Positions 33,700 to 41,582 of a DNA stretch of 64,000 bases are shown one piece after another (position 1 is the first letter of the stretch; each line of letters opens with the position of its first letter). The notes below the pieces were generated by a model, which saw only the letters and a list, made by a program, of their open reading frames with translations, ran no database searches and was not told the DNA's origin. The stretch is from assembly GCF_003480915.1 (NCBI RefSeq), contig NZ_QUKD01000002.1:738091-802090 (forward strand), written 5' to 3'. The position numbers were made by a program, and so were the translations under genes. This DNA comes from Parabacteroides sp. TM07-1AC (GTDB lineage: Bacteria; Bacteroidota; Bacteroidia; Bacteroidales; Tannerellaceae).

Positions 33700-35496
33700 A
33701 TGAAGACTATATATAATGTAAAAGCGCTGTGTGTTGTAGCCTTGCTTGGGACTACTGCCACAATGAGTGCACAGGAAGATACTTCGAAGAAACAGAATCT
33801 GGACCGGGAGATGACGCTCGAACGTGAATATGATCCGACGGTACAGGATGCAAGCAAAGTGAACACCCTTCCGGTCATCAAAGAACCGGAAGTGAAGAAG
33901 ATGGCGATCGACTATGCCGGTTTTACGATCGCTGCCGATCCTCAGAAAGAGATCAGCCTGCTCCCTTCCGGTAATATCATGACGGATATCCAGTATAACA
34001 AACGCCGTGGTTATTTTAACTTCGGCGGCGGTACCTATCTGAACCTGAACGGTGACCTAGGGTATCATATCCTCAGCACAGACAAGGATCAGCTGAATAT
34101 CTGGTTCTCACACCGTTCTACCAACGGCAAGGTGAAATATCTCCAGATAAATGAAAAGGTAAAAGCGAAGCTGAATGATAATATGGGCGGCCTTAACTTC
34201 AAGCATAACTTCGATAAGTTAGCTCTGAAGATGGGCGTTAAGTATGGTTATTCAGGATTCAATTATTACGGATTGCCGGCATTAGATCCACTTTCCAGTG
34301 TGGCTCCGAATTTAGCCAGCGATGTCGAAACCAATCAGGTCGCTCAAACGATCAAAGCGAATGTAGGCGTTGAATCAAAAGAAGATGCACCTGTTGGTTA
34401 TCTGCTGGATTTAGGTTATACCAATTTCTCTTATAAATACGGAGCGGGCAAACAATTCGACGGACCGACAGAAGGAACATTCAATCTTAATTTTGGATTA
34501 AACGCAGGTTTTAGCGGTAATCAAAGAATTGGATTAGATGGAAACTTCCAATACTTCAACTATAGCTTACCAAATGAAATGAAGATACCGGAGGGAGAAA
34601 AAGCCGGATATATATATTATTTTGACAATTTTGCCGCAGCTACATTAAGTCCATATTATAAGGTAATAGGTGATAACTGGCATGTTAAACTGGGAGTGAA
34701 CGCTATGTTTTTTAGCGGAGCAGAAAAAGAATTCATGGTGTCTCCCAACATTTCAGCAGACGTTGAAGTAGCAGACAAGACTGTATTGTATTTAAATGCT
34801 AATGGTAAATTAAATTCAAACAGTATGTATGACTTGTTTCAGGTAAACCGTTATGCATCTCCTACATCCAGACTAACCCCTTCCCGCAACTGGCTAGACG
34901 GTATCGTAGGAATCAAGAGTGGTGTTGCACCCGGTTTCTGGTTTGATGTTTTCGGTGGATATAAAATCACCAGCAACAACTATTTCTTTGTTCCGACACT
35001 CGCGTACGGAGATGAAGACTACTTCGGTTCTGCATGCGGTATGTTAAACGAAATAGATACAAAACAATTGTTGATTGGGGCTAATTTGAAATACAGTTAC
35101 CAGCAATTGTTCGAAATCTCTTTGAAAGGTGTTTACAATAACTGGACAGCAGAATACAGCGACAAATATCCTGATACCGATTTAAGAGGAAAAGACGCCA
35201 AAGCATGGGGAATGCCGGAAATGGAAATCACCGCCGGTGTCACAGTGCGCCCGATCAAAAACCTGTCTGCTTCTTTGGACTATTATCTAGGGACCGGACG
35301 TGAGGCCAAACTGGGTTCTCAGGATGTAAAGATGGATAACATCAATGAACTGAACCTGACCGGAGCATACAACTTCAACGATACTTTCGGAATGTATCTG
35401 AAACTGAATAATGTATTATTCCAAAAGTATGAACTTTATTACGGATATCCGTTACAGAAGTTCAGTGCAATGATCGGAGTGAATATCAACTTCTAA
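33700..35496 (+). CDS. outer-membrane beta-barrel protein of unknown function (partner of the TPR protein)
   Basis: This 598-residue protein starts at ATG 33700 with a signal peptide ending TATMSA (MKTIYNVKALCVVALLGTTATMSA). The remainder alternates short strands and ends in an outer-membrane-type aromatic C-terminus (SAMIGVNINF). It resembles the barrel half of TonB-dependent receptors but has no plug domain. The N-terminal REYDPTVQDASKVNTLP segment is conserved-looking and may contact the TPR partner. About 34440-34860 is visibly richer in A+T codons than the flanks. It is followed by a strong terminator. Confidence 0.82.
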   Translation: MKTIYNVKALCVVALLGTTATMSAQEDTSKKQNLDREMTLEREYDPTVQDASKVNTLPVIKEPEVKKMAIDYAGFTIAADPQKEISLLPSGNIMTDIQYNKRRGYFNFGGGTYLNLNGDLGYHILSTDKDQLNIWFSHRSTNGKVKYLQINEKVKAKLNDNMGGLNFKHNFDKLALKMGVKYGYSGFNYYGLPALDPLSSVAPNLASDVETNQVAQTIKANVGVESKEDAPVGYLLDLGYTNFSYKYGAGKQFDGPTEGTFNLNFGLNAGFSGNQRIGLDGNFQYFNYSLPNEMKIPEGEKAGYIYYFDNFAAATLSPYYKVIGDNWHVKLGVNAMFFSGAEKEFMVSPNISADVEVADKTVLYLNANGKLNSNSMYDLFQVNRYASPTSRLTPSRNWLDGIVGIKSGVAPGFWFDVFGGYKITSNNYFFVPTLAYGDEDYFGSACGMLNEIDTKQLLIGANLKYSYQQLFEISLKGVYNNWTAEYSDKYPDTDLRGKDAKAWGMPEMEITAGVTVRPIKNLSASLDYYLGTGREAKLGSQDVKMDNINELNLTGAYNFNDTFGMYLKLNNVLFQKYELYYGYPLQKFSAMIGVNINF

Positions 35497-35511
35497 TCCA
35501 CCTCTCAATAA

Positions 35512-35551
35512 GAAAGCCGTACTATAACAAGTTTGCTATAGTACGGCTTTC
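35512..35551. terminator. strong bidirectional terminator
   Basis: GAAAGCCGTACTATA (35512-35526) and TATAGTACGGCTTTC (35537-35551) form a 15-bp perfect stem, with an inner CAA/TTG pairing. It ends the TPR/barrel operon and also lies downstream of the small leftward gene at 35595-35699. Confidence 0.88.
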
Positions 35552-35594
35552 TCCATTAAAAACAACACAAAGTAGTTTCTATATCACAAAATGA

Positions 35595-35699
35595 TTACAA
35601 ATTTTCCAACCATTTCTTTCCTGGTTTTGTATAAAGCCAAGCAAGAAAAGCAGCACCAATAACTACCCCTACTGTAAATACCAATGATAACATATCCAT
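35595..35699 (-). CDS. 34-residue single-pass membrane protein
   Basis: This is a small gene. It starts at ATG 35699 and ends with TAA at 35595. The product begins MDMLSLVFTVGVVIGAAFLA, a clear transmembrane helix (about 4-23), and continues WLYTKPGKKWLENL, a positively charged amphipathic tail. Support comes from a perfect leftward -7 box (35738-35745) 39 bp upstream, a terminator downstream, and a protein-like composition. Tiny inner-membrane proteins with a KKWLENL-like tail look familiar from Bacteroidales, though I cannot verify homologues here. The function is unknown. Confidence 0.75.
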   Translation of the reverse strand: MDMLSLVFTVGVVIGAAFLAWLYTKPGKKWLENL

Positions 35700-35737
35700 A
35701 ATAATCCTTTACTTTAGAATTTTATTACCAATCCACG

Positions 35738-35745
35738 CAAAGATA
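35738..35745 (-). promoter_or_regulatory. -7 box of the 34-residue protein gene
   Basis: Read leftward this is TATCTTTG, a perfect TAnnTTTG match. It lies back to back with the MATE gene promoter at 35790-35797. Confidence 0.6.
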
Positions 35746-35789
35746 ACAGTAAAACAAATTTAAAGTAACATAAACTTCACGATTATTCC

Positions 35790-35797
35790 TACTTTTG
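35790..35797 (+). promoter_or_regulatory. -7 box of the MATE transporter gene
   Basis: TACTTTTG is a perfect match ending 18 bp before the start codon, so the leader is only about 10 nt. Confidence 0.6.
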
Positions 35798-35814
35798 CAG
35801 CAAATTAGACGAAC

Positions 35815-37146
35815 ATGCAAGGAACAAAAAACCTGACACAAGGTCCCATCAAACGCCAATTATTCAATCTGGCATTACCGATTATGGGCACTTCTTTTAT
35901 TCAGATGGCTTATAGTATAACCGATATGGCCTGGGTAGGACGACTGGGAAGCGAGGCTGTAGCCGCTATCGGTGCTGTGGGTATCCTGACCTGGATGACC
36001 AACTCGATATCGCTATTGAATAAAGTCGGTTCAGAAGTAAGTGTCGGACAAAGTATCGGAGCACGGAATGAAGAGGATGCGAAAAGCTATTCTTCTCATA
36101 ACCTCACCATCGCTCTGATTATTTCCATCTGTTGGGGACTGCTGCTTTTTGTCTTTGCCCACCCAATCATCAATATCTATAAGTTGGAGGCTTCTATCGC
36201 AGCAAATGCGGTCGAGTATCTGCGCATTGTCGCTACAGCCTTCCCTTTTATCTTCCTGTCGGCAGCCTTCACCGGTATTCATAATGCAGCCGGGATGAGC
36301 AAAGTGCCGTTCTACATCAGTGGGACAGGGCTTATCATCAATATGGTATTAGACCCGATATTTATCTTCGTCTTCGACCTGGGGACGGCGGGAGCTGCCT
36401 GGGCTACCTGGCTATCGCAGGCTACGGTCTGTGCCATATTCGTTTACCAATTGAAACGCAGAAGCAAACTGTTCGGCGGCTTTTCTTTCTTCGCCAAATT
36501 GAAGAAGAACTATTCCAAACGAATCCTACAACTAGGTTTGCCGGTCGCCATGCTGAACACTCTGTTTGCTATCATCAACATATTCATGGCCCGCACGGCT
36601 TCTACCTACGGAGGACATATCGGCTTGATGACACTGACTGCCGGCGGACAAATCGAAGCCATCGCCTGGAATACCTCGCAAGGATTCAGTACGGCACTAA
36701 GTGCATTCGTCGCCCAAAACTATGCGGCTTCTGAAAAGAGCAGGGTGTTGGAGGCTTATCATACAACATTGAAAATGACTGCCGTATTCGGTGTCCTCTG
36801 CACCCTACTATTCGTATTCTACGGCAGCGAAGTCTTTTCATGGATTGTCCCTCAGCGCGAAGCCTATGAAGCAGGCGGTATCTTCCTACGGATAGACGGT
36901 TACTCGATGTTGTTCATGATGCTTGAAATCACCATGCAGGGATTGTTCTACGGGACAGGACGCACCGTTCCTCCAGCTATCATCAGTATTACATTCAACG
37001 CACTGCGCATACCGATGGCTATTGCCTTATCGGCTATGGGATTGGGAATCATCGGCGTTTGGTGGGCTATCAGCATCTCCAGCATGCTAAAAGGAGTTGT
37101 TGCTTTTATTTGGTTCAGGATATTACAGAAGAGGATATTAAAATAA
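35815..37146 (+). CDS. MATE family efflux transporter
   Basis: This cation-coupled drug/metabolite antiporter in the inner membrane has 443 residues and about 12 hydrophobic helices in two six-helix halves. MATE hallmarks are GPIKRQLFNLALPIMGTSFIQMAYSITDMAWVGRLG at the start, the paired second half beginning ILQLGLPVAMLNTLFAIINIFMARTAS, and a conserved QNYAA after the second bundle. It is a single-gene unit with its own promoter and a strong terminator. The substrate is not indicated. Confidence 0.94.
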   Translation: MQGTKNLTQGPIKRQLFNLALPIMGTSFIQMAYSITDMAWVGRLGSEAVAAIGAVGILTWMTNSISLLNKVGSEVSVGQSIGARNEEDAKSYSSHNLTIALIISICWGLLLFVFAHPIINIYKLEASIAANAVEYLRIVATAFPFIFLSAAFTGIHNAAGMSKVPFYISGTGLIINMVLDPIFIFVFDLGTAGAAWATWLSQATVCAIFVYQLKRRSKLFGGFSFFAKLKKNYSKRILQLGLPVAMLNTLFAIINIFMARTASTYGGHIGLMTLTAGGQIEAIAWNTSQGFSTALSAFVAQNYAASEKSRVLEAYHTTLKMTAVFGVLCTLLFVFYGSEVFSWIVPQREAYEAGGIFLRIDGYSMLFMMLEITMQGLFYGTGRTVPPAIISITFNALRIPMAIALSAMGLGIIGVWWAISISSMLKGVVAFIWFRILQKRILK

Positions 37147-37187
37147 AAGTTACAGTTTCCCAGTTTGGGAAGCTGTAACTTTTATTT
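37141..37187. terminator. terminator after the MATE gene, bidirectional
   Basis: AAATAAAAGTTACAG (37141-37155) pairs perfectly with CTGTAACTTTTATTT (37173-37187), with an inner TTCCC/GGGAA extension. The left arm overlaps the MATE stop codon. It can also end the leftward lipoprotein operon, whose stop is at 37208. Confidence 0.88.
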
Positions 37188-37207
37188 ATATCAAACGAAG
37201 AAAGGGA

Positions 37208-38746
37208 TCAATCATTTTCTACCACGCGGATCATATCGAAGAAGAATTCGCCAGCCACTTCAGCACCCTTCTCTACAGTACCGGTCTTGATATCGTAGAT
37301 ATAGATGATAGCGTTGGCATCCGCTTCGGTATTCACGCCGATATAAGCTTTCTCGTTGAAGACAACAGAACGCTGAGAGAAGCGGCCACCGCTGTAAGCA
37401 ATCTCTTTGCCGTCAAAGCTCAAACGAGTTCTTTCGCCTGTAGTAAGGTCGACGATAGAGTAATAGTGGCTGTAGCTATCAATTTTTGTACCGGCAGCAT
37501 CATCACGCAAATAGACAAGAGCTTTGCCATTACCCAAATATTGCGTAGTCAGCACCTTACCTTCCGGATTCGGATAGCCGTTGTAGCTGGTATCGAAATC
37601 GGTTTCACCGTTGTTGATACGCAAGATATAGCCTTGCTCCATCTTCTCTGTTTCAGTAAATGCAGCCAGGTAAAGGTTACCGCTTTCATCGTACATAACA
37701 CTGTTCTGCATTAGCTCGCCATACGCGCTTCCTGCCATTTCAGCAGCAATAGAGTTACGCTTGTTGCTCTCCACCGACAAGTCAGAAGGATTGAGGACAG
37801 CTGTATAGAATTGGGTAGTTGTCATACCACCTCTGCCGGATACACCATTCTTACCGAAATAAAAATAATACAACTTATCAGCCTTTTCATTATAGGTAAG
37901 GATACCCGAAGTTGAGAACTTCTTTGTTTCCTCGCCTTCTACTTCCGACTTCGGCAACGGGATATCCAACTCACCTTCTGCTATAATCGACATATTATCA
38001 GCATTCAACTTACTCCAAAGCACTTTAGAAGCATCGCCGCTGGCAGCCATAACCAATAAGGTATTGTCGTCAATCCATGTATGAGAATAAGAACGTACTT
38101 TATACGTATTTGTTTTGAACGGACAAGCTGCCACTTCCACTACCTGATTATTCTTAACCTGATACTTCACGAAGCGGTCGTTGCTGGAAGGCACCTGGTA
38201 GTAATACTTACCTCTTGAGATACTTTCCATCGCATAGTCACCCAGTTCAGTTCCTTCACCTTTTACCGTGATGGTTCCCATATCGGCAGTCAGTTTGCCT
38301 ACGCTATTGACAATAGTGGTGTTATTGCTCGCCATACCACCATGCTTACCTACGGTCAGGAACAAATCGAAATGATACTTACTTTCATCGAAAGCCGGTG
38401 CATCGCTTGTCACTGTCACTTCGCAAGTCGCTGTGAAACCACCATCATCTGTCTTTGCGGTAATTGTAGCTGTACCTTCGGCAACGGCTGTAACAACGCC
38501 TTTGTCTACTGTTGCAACAGCTTCATCCGAGCTGCTCCAGGATACGGATGTTACGGCAGCAGTACCGGGAGTAACAGTTGCGGTCAGTGTGCCGGTGGTT
38601 CCGGTTTTCAATGCCAATGTAGTCGGGCTGACAGTAACGCCGGTCACCGATACACTTTCTACCTCATCGTCGTCAGAACAAGCTGTGATTCCGAATGAAA
38701 GCAAAGCTGTCATAAAGGCTAACAATACAAATTTGAACTTCTTCAT
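37208..38746 (-). CDS. Big2-domain surface lipoprotein, DUF4374-like (XusB-like), cobalamin-riboswitch regulon
   Basis: This 512-residue lipoprotein starts at ATG 38746 with lipobox ITAC, Cys23. A bacterial Ig-like Big2 domain (about 32-112, VTVSPTTLALKTGTTGTLTA through EVTVTSD) is followed by a region of beta-propeller type (about 120-512) resembling DUF4374, the family of the siderophore-binding XusB protein of Bacteroides thetaiotaomicron. It is encoded 22 bp downstream of a TonB-dependent receptor, and both lie downstream of a B12 riboswitch. It is therefore probably the surface binding partner of that receptor. The ligand could be a cobamide or a metal chelate. An in-frame upstream extension to 38965 overlaps the receptor gene and is rejected. 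Confidence 0.82.
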   Translation of the reverse strand: MKKFKFVLLAFMTALLSFGITACSDDDEVESVSVTGVTVSPTTLALKTGTTGTLTATVTPGTAAVTSVSWSSSDEAVATVDKGVVTAVAEGTATITAKTDDGGFTATCEVTVTSDAPAFDESKYHFDLFLTVGKHGGMASNNTTIVNSVGKLTADMGTITVKGEGTELGDYAMESISRGKYYYQVPSSNDRFVKYQVKNNQVVEVAACPFKTNTYKVRSYSHTWIDDNTLLVMAASGDASKVLWSKLNADNMSIIAEGELDIPLPKSEVEGEETKKFSTSGILTYNEKADKLYYFYFGKNGVSGRGGMTTTQFYTAVLNPSDLSVESNKRNSIAAEMAGSAYGELMQNSVMYDESGNLYLAAFTETEKMEQGYILRINNGETDFDTSYNGYPNPEGKVLTTQYLGNGKALVYLRDDAAGTKIDSYSHYYSIVDLTTGERTRLSFDGKEIAYSGGRFSQRSVVFNEKAYIGVNTEADANAIIYIYDIKTGTVEKGAEVAGEFFFDMIRVVEND

Positions 38747-38768
38747 TTTCTTTTGTTTTAAATATGAA

Positions 38769-41129
38769 TTAATTAATGAATACTCTGAATTTAGCGAAGA
38801 AAGCACGACCAGGCTTTTGCAGTTTATAATTGTCGTAGGCCGTCTCGTCAAGGAAGTTGGAACATTCCAATGAGATATTGTAGCGGTCGCGTTTCCATGA
38901 ATAGGTGACATTGGCATTGCAGATACGTTGCGAAGGAATGCGTGCCTTCGTATCATAATTACCATACGCCTCCCAGGTCAGGAAATACCAATGCACCCAC
39001 TGTAGCGAACATCCCAACCGTAACTTATTATCCGGAAACAAAAGATTACGGAACGTATAGCTCGCCTCAGCACCTCCGAACAACCAGGGGCGGTTGGGCA
39101 CGTGATTATTGTATGTGGCAGAGGGTTTGCCATCCTCTTTGAATTCTTTCTGATCGCGGGCATCCTGATAGCTGACATTCGCCATGAGTTGCAACCGCCC
39201 ATCCCAGTCGTAACGAACTTCTCCTTCCACTCCTTTGATATGAACTGCCGGATCGTTGACATACTGCAACATTCCCTCCTTTTCGATAACGGAAGTTTGT
39301 ATGTAATTGTCTACATAGCGCAGGAAGCCATTCGCCTCATAATAAATGGAATGTCCGGCAGCAGGAAACCAAGTTCCGAACATGGCGAAATTGACATTGT
39401 CACTCTTCTCCGGCTCCAGCGCCACGTTGGCATAGATAGTCGTTCCATTGCCCAACAACTCGCGGGCGATCGGCAAACGTACGCTATGCTCGTAGGAAAC
39501 CTTTACTGCCAGGGGAGCAAAGAACTCATAACGCAGTCCGGCTCCGTATCCAAAATAATTCTTGGTAGTTGCGCCTTGCACCTTGTTCGAGCCGGTCACG
39601 GTAGACTGGTCGGTCTGTTGGATATTGGGACGATTCACGTAGTCTTTTGCGAAGAATACATTCTGCATCTTACCGTCAAAAAACGACTGACTGTAGGTCA
39701 GTCCGAGAATATGTTTGGTGACCGCATCGTTAGACGGCTCAAAACTTTTGTCCAAATCGTCATAACGGTCGTTGCCCGTCCGGCTCAGATTATAGTTCAG
39801 GTTAAAACCATGATGCTCGTTCAGCTGATAATCCAGATTGGCTCGTGCGATGGTCAGCGGACGTTTATAATGACGCATGGAAGGTTCCCCGCCCCGGATT
39901 TCGTTGCGTTGACTTACGATATAGCCGCCATCCCAGTAATATTTACGATAAGCGGTATCGATTGTGAGGGAGTGATCCCATGTTTGCGATAAGGTTGCCT
40001 TCAATGTCATGTTTTCGGTGAGGAAGTTGCGCTTGTTGTAACGTGCCGATACGTTCCACGCATCCGAATTACGCTCCGCCATACCATACACCTTGGTCTG
40101 CACCGAACCGGTCTGCAACTCCTTATCCGTTTTGGAGTAAGAAGCCGATACAAAGAATTCGTCTGCCCAGGATTTGCCTGTAACGCCTGCTTCCATCTGT
40201 GCTAACAGTGAAAAATAACCGTCATGGAAACGTTTGGGATTGCCATTGATAAACCGGTCGCCCGCCTCATTGCGCACCTGCACATCTTTCATTCGGTAAT
40301 CATTTTTCGAATAGTTGATACCGATGGCAGGACGCACGATCAACCCCGTACGCCGTTCCACAAACTGCGCATTCAGATCGGCACTATGTGTATGAAAGGA
40401 ACCGATACTGTAGGAGGCATCCAGGAAATTCGTCTTTTCCGCTTTGGTAATGATATTGATAGCACCACCCAATGCATCCGTTCCCAATGAGGCTGGCACT
40501 ACTCCTTTATAGATCTCCACCCGGTCGATCAGGTTGACAGGCAGATTGGCCAGCGTCACATTGCTGCCTTTACTGTCTAAAGGTACGCCATCAATAAAAT
40601 AACGGACGGAGTTACCCGATAACCCGTTGATGGAAAGGTCAAAATCAGAACCGACTCCCCCCTCTTCCCTAATCTTAATACCGGTAGTCCGGTTCACAAT
40701 CTCACTAAGATTCTTTAGTGAATTAATCTGTAGCCTTATATCGAGGGCATTGACAGAAAAAGCACTTTCTTTGACCTTCTGAGTTTTCGTTTTGCCATAT
40801 ACTTCTACCGACTTCAGTGTTACGGAATTCTCCTCCATGACAAAGTTCAACGTCATGTTCTTTCGGATATCAACAGATTTCTTTATTGAATTATACCCCA
40901 GCAAAGTAACGATAAGTGTGTGTCTTCCCGGAGTTACCTCCAAAGAATAACGGCCACGGTTGTCGGTATATGTCCCAGCCGTCGTATTCTCGATGGCAAC
41001 AGTAACCATCGGAAGCGAAGTTCCCTCTTCATCTTTCACTTCACCTGACAGAATTACCTTATTCTGTGCCACCAAACGCACAGAACACAAACAAAGAAGC
41101 AATAGAAAAACATGTATGAAACCTCTCAT
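38769..41129 (-). CDS. TonB-dependent outer-membrane receptor under B12 riboswitch control
   Basis: This 786-residue receptor has a signal peptide (1-21, ending VRLVA), a carboxypeptidase-regulatory-like domain (about 26-105), a plug (about 118-225, LSEIVNRTTGIKIREEGG, YFIDGVPLDSKGSN, VVPASLGTDALGGAINI) and a 22-strand barrel ending FRVFIN. It is shorter than SusC proteins and resembles siderophore/cobalamin-type receptors. The leader carries a cobalamin riboswitch on the same strand, which implies B12-repressed expression and a role in corrinoid uptake (BtuB-like). The extra N-terminal domain and the XusB-like partner are closer to the XusA siderophore receptor layout, so the substrate is open. 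Confidence 0.9.
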   Translation of the reverse strand: MRGFIHVFLLLLCLCSVRLVAQNKVILSGEVKDEEGTSLPMVTVAIENTTAGTYTDNRGRYSLEVTPGRHTLIVTLLGYNSIKKSVDIRKNMTLNFVMEENSVTLKSVEVYGKTKTQKVKESAFSVNALDIRLQINSLKNLSEIVNRTTGIKIREEGGVGSDFDLSINGLSGNSVRYFIDGVPLDSKGSNVTLANLPVNLIDRVEIYKGVVPASLGTDALGGAINIITKAEKTNFLDASYSIGSFHTHSADLNAQFVERRTGLIVRPAIGINYSKNDYRMKDVQVRNEAGDRFINGNPKRFHDGYFSLLAQMEAGVTGKSWADEFFVSASYSKTDKELQTGSVQTKVYGMAERNSDAWNVSARYNKRNFLTENMTLKATLSQTWDHSLTIDTAYRKYYWDGGYIVSQRNEIRGGEPSMRHYKRPLTIARANLDYQLNEHHGFNLNYNLSRTGNDRYDDLDKSFEPSNDAVTKHILGLTYSQSFFDGKMQNVFFAKDYVNRPNIQQTDQSTVTGSNKVQGATTKNYFGYGAGLRYEFFAPLAVKVSYEHSVRLPIARELLGNGTTIYANVALEPEKSDNVNFAMFGTWFPAAGHSIYYEANGFLRYVDNYIQTSVIEKEGMLQYVNDPAVHIKGVEGEVRYDWDGRLQLMANVSYQDARDQKEFKEDGKPSATYNNHVPNRPWLFGGAEASYTFRNLLFPDNKLRLGCSLQWVHWYFLTWEAYGNYDTKARIPSQRICNANVTYSWKRDRYNISLECSNFLDETAYDNYKLQKPGRAFFAKFRVFIN

Positions 41130-41267
41130 TCCATCAAATGCATTAAATTTTTATAACAGACTTTCGAAGTAAATACAATGGAATACATGAACAGACAGAA
41201 CCTGCAGGAAGACAAAGCAAAATCCTTCTCGTACATGTTTTTCAGCCCTATTCCTCGAAAGCTTAAA

Positions 41268-41458
41268 ACTACTGATCCTGGCAGGTCTTCTGACTTACTC
41301 CATCATTGAACGTCCTTCCCATTCATTACGAACAGTGGATTGAGTTATGTTCAACGACTTTGGCGGAGCTTACAGCAGCGGGTCTGTTCAGGATTTTCAC
41401 CTGATTCCCTTTTCATCACCCTTCCGTAGAACTGGAATTGTGACACCAAAACCGATGA
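41268..41458 (-). promoter_or_regulatory. cobalamin (B12) riboswitch
   Basis: Read leftward, the leader contains the canonical aptamer pieces in order: GGTGAAAATCCTGAACAGAC (about 41391-41372), CCCGCTGCTGTAAGC, CCACTG, GGGAAGG, and the B12 box AAGTCAGAAGACCTGCC (about 41297-41281). The conserved blocks are in the right order and spacing. The aptamer ends about 140 nt before the receptor start codon, leaving room for an expression platform. A leftward -7 box TACCTTTG (41459-41466) lies directly at its 5' edge. Confidence 0.93.
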
Positions 41459-41466
41459 CAAAGGTA
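41459..41466 (-). promoter_or_regulatory. -7 box of the riboswitch-controlled receptor operon
   Basis: Read leftward this is TACCTTTG, a perfect TAnnTTTG box. Transcription would begin at the first base of the riboswitch. Confidence 0.65.
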
Positions 41467-41512
41467 AAGATTATTTTTAAACAGTACCCTATTTTTTATA
41501 AATGATCGTAGA

Positions 41513-41547
41513 TTTGTATTAACGGAACGAACTATTCTTTACTTTTG
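41513..41547 (+). promoter_or_regulatory. metY promoter
   Basis: TTTG (41513-41516) and a perfect TACTTTTG (41540-41547) are 23 bp apart. The start codon lies 36 bp beyond the -7 box. No SAM riboswitch is visible in the leader. Confidence 0.6.
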
Positions 41548-41582
41548 TTGGCAGAATATAATTTATAGCAAACATTAATAAT

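Noticed and set aside
38747..38965. N-terminal extension of the Big2 lipoprotein
   Set aside because: It overlaps the end of the TonB receptor gene and would bury a textbook lipoprotein signal peptide that starts at 38746.
41467..41582. SAM riboswitch in the metY leader
   Set aside because: The leader after the metY promoter is only about 30 nt, too short for a SAM aptamer, and no conserved motif is present.
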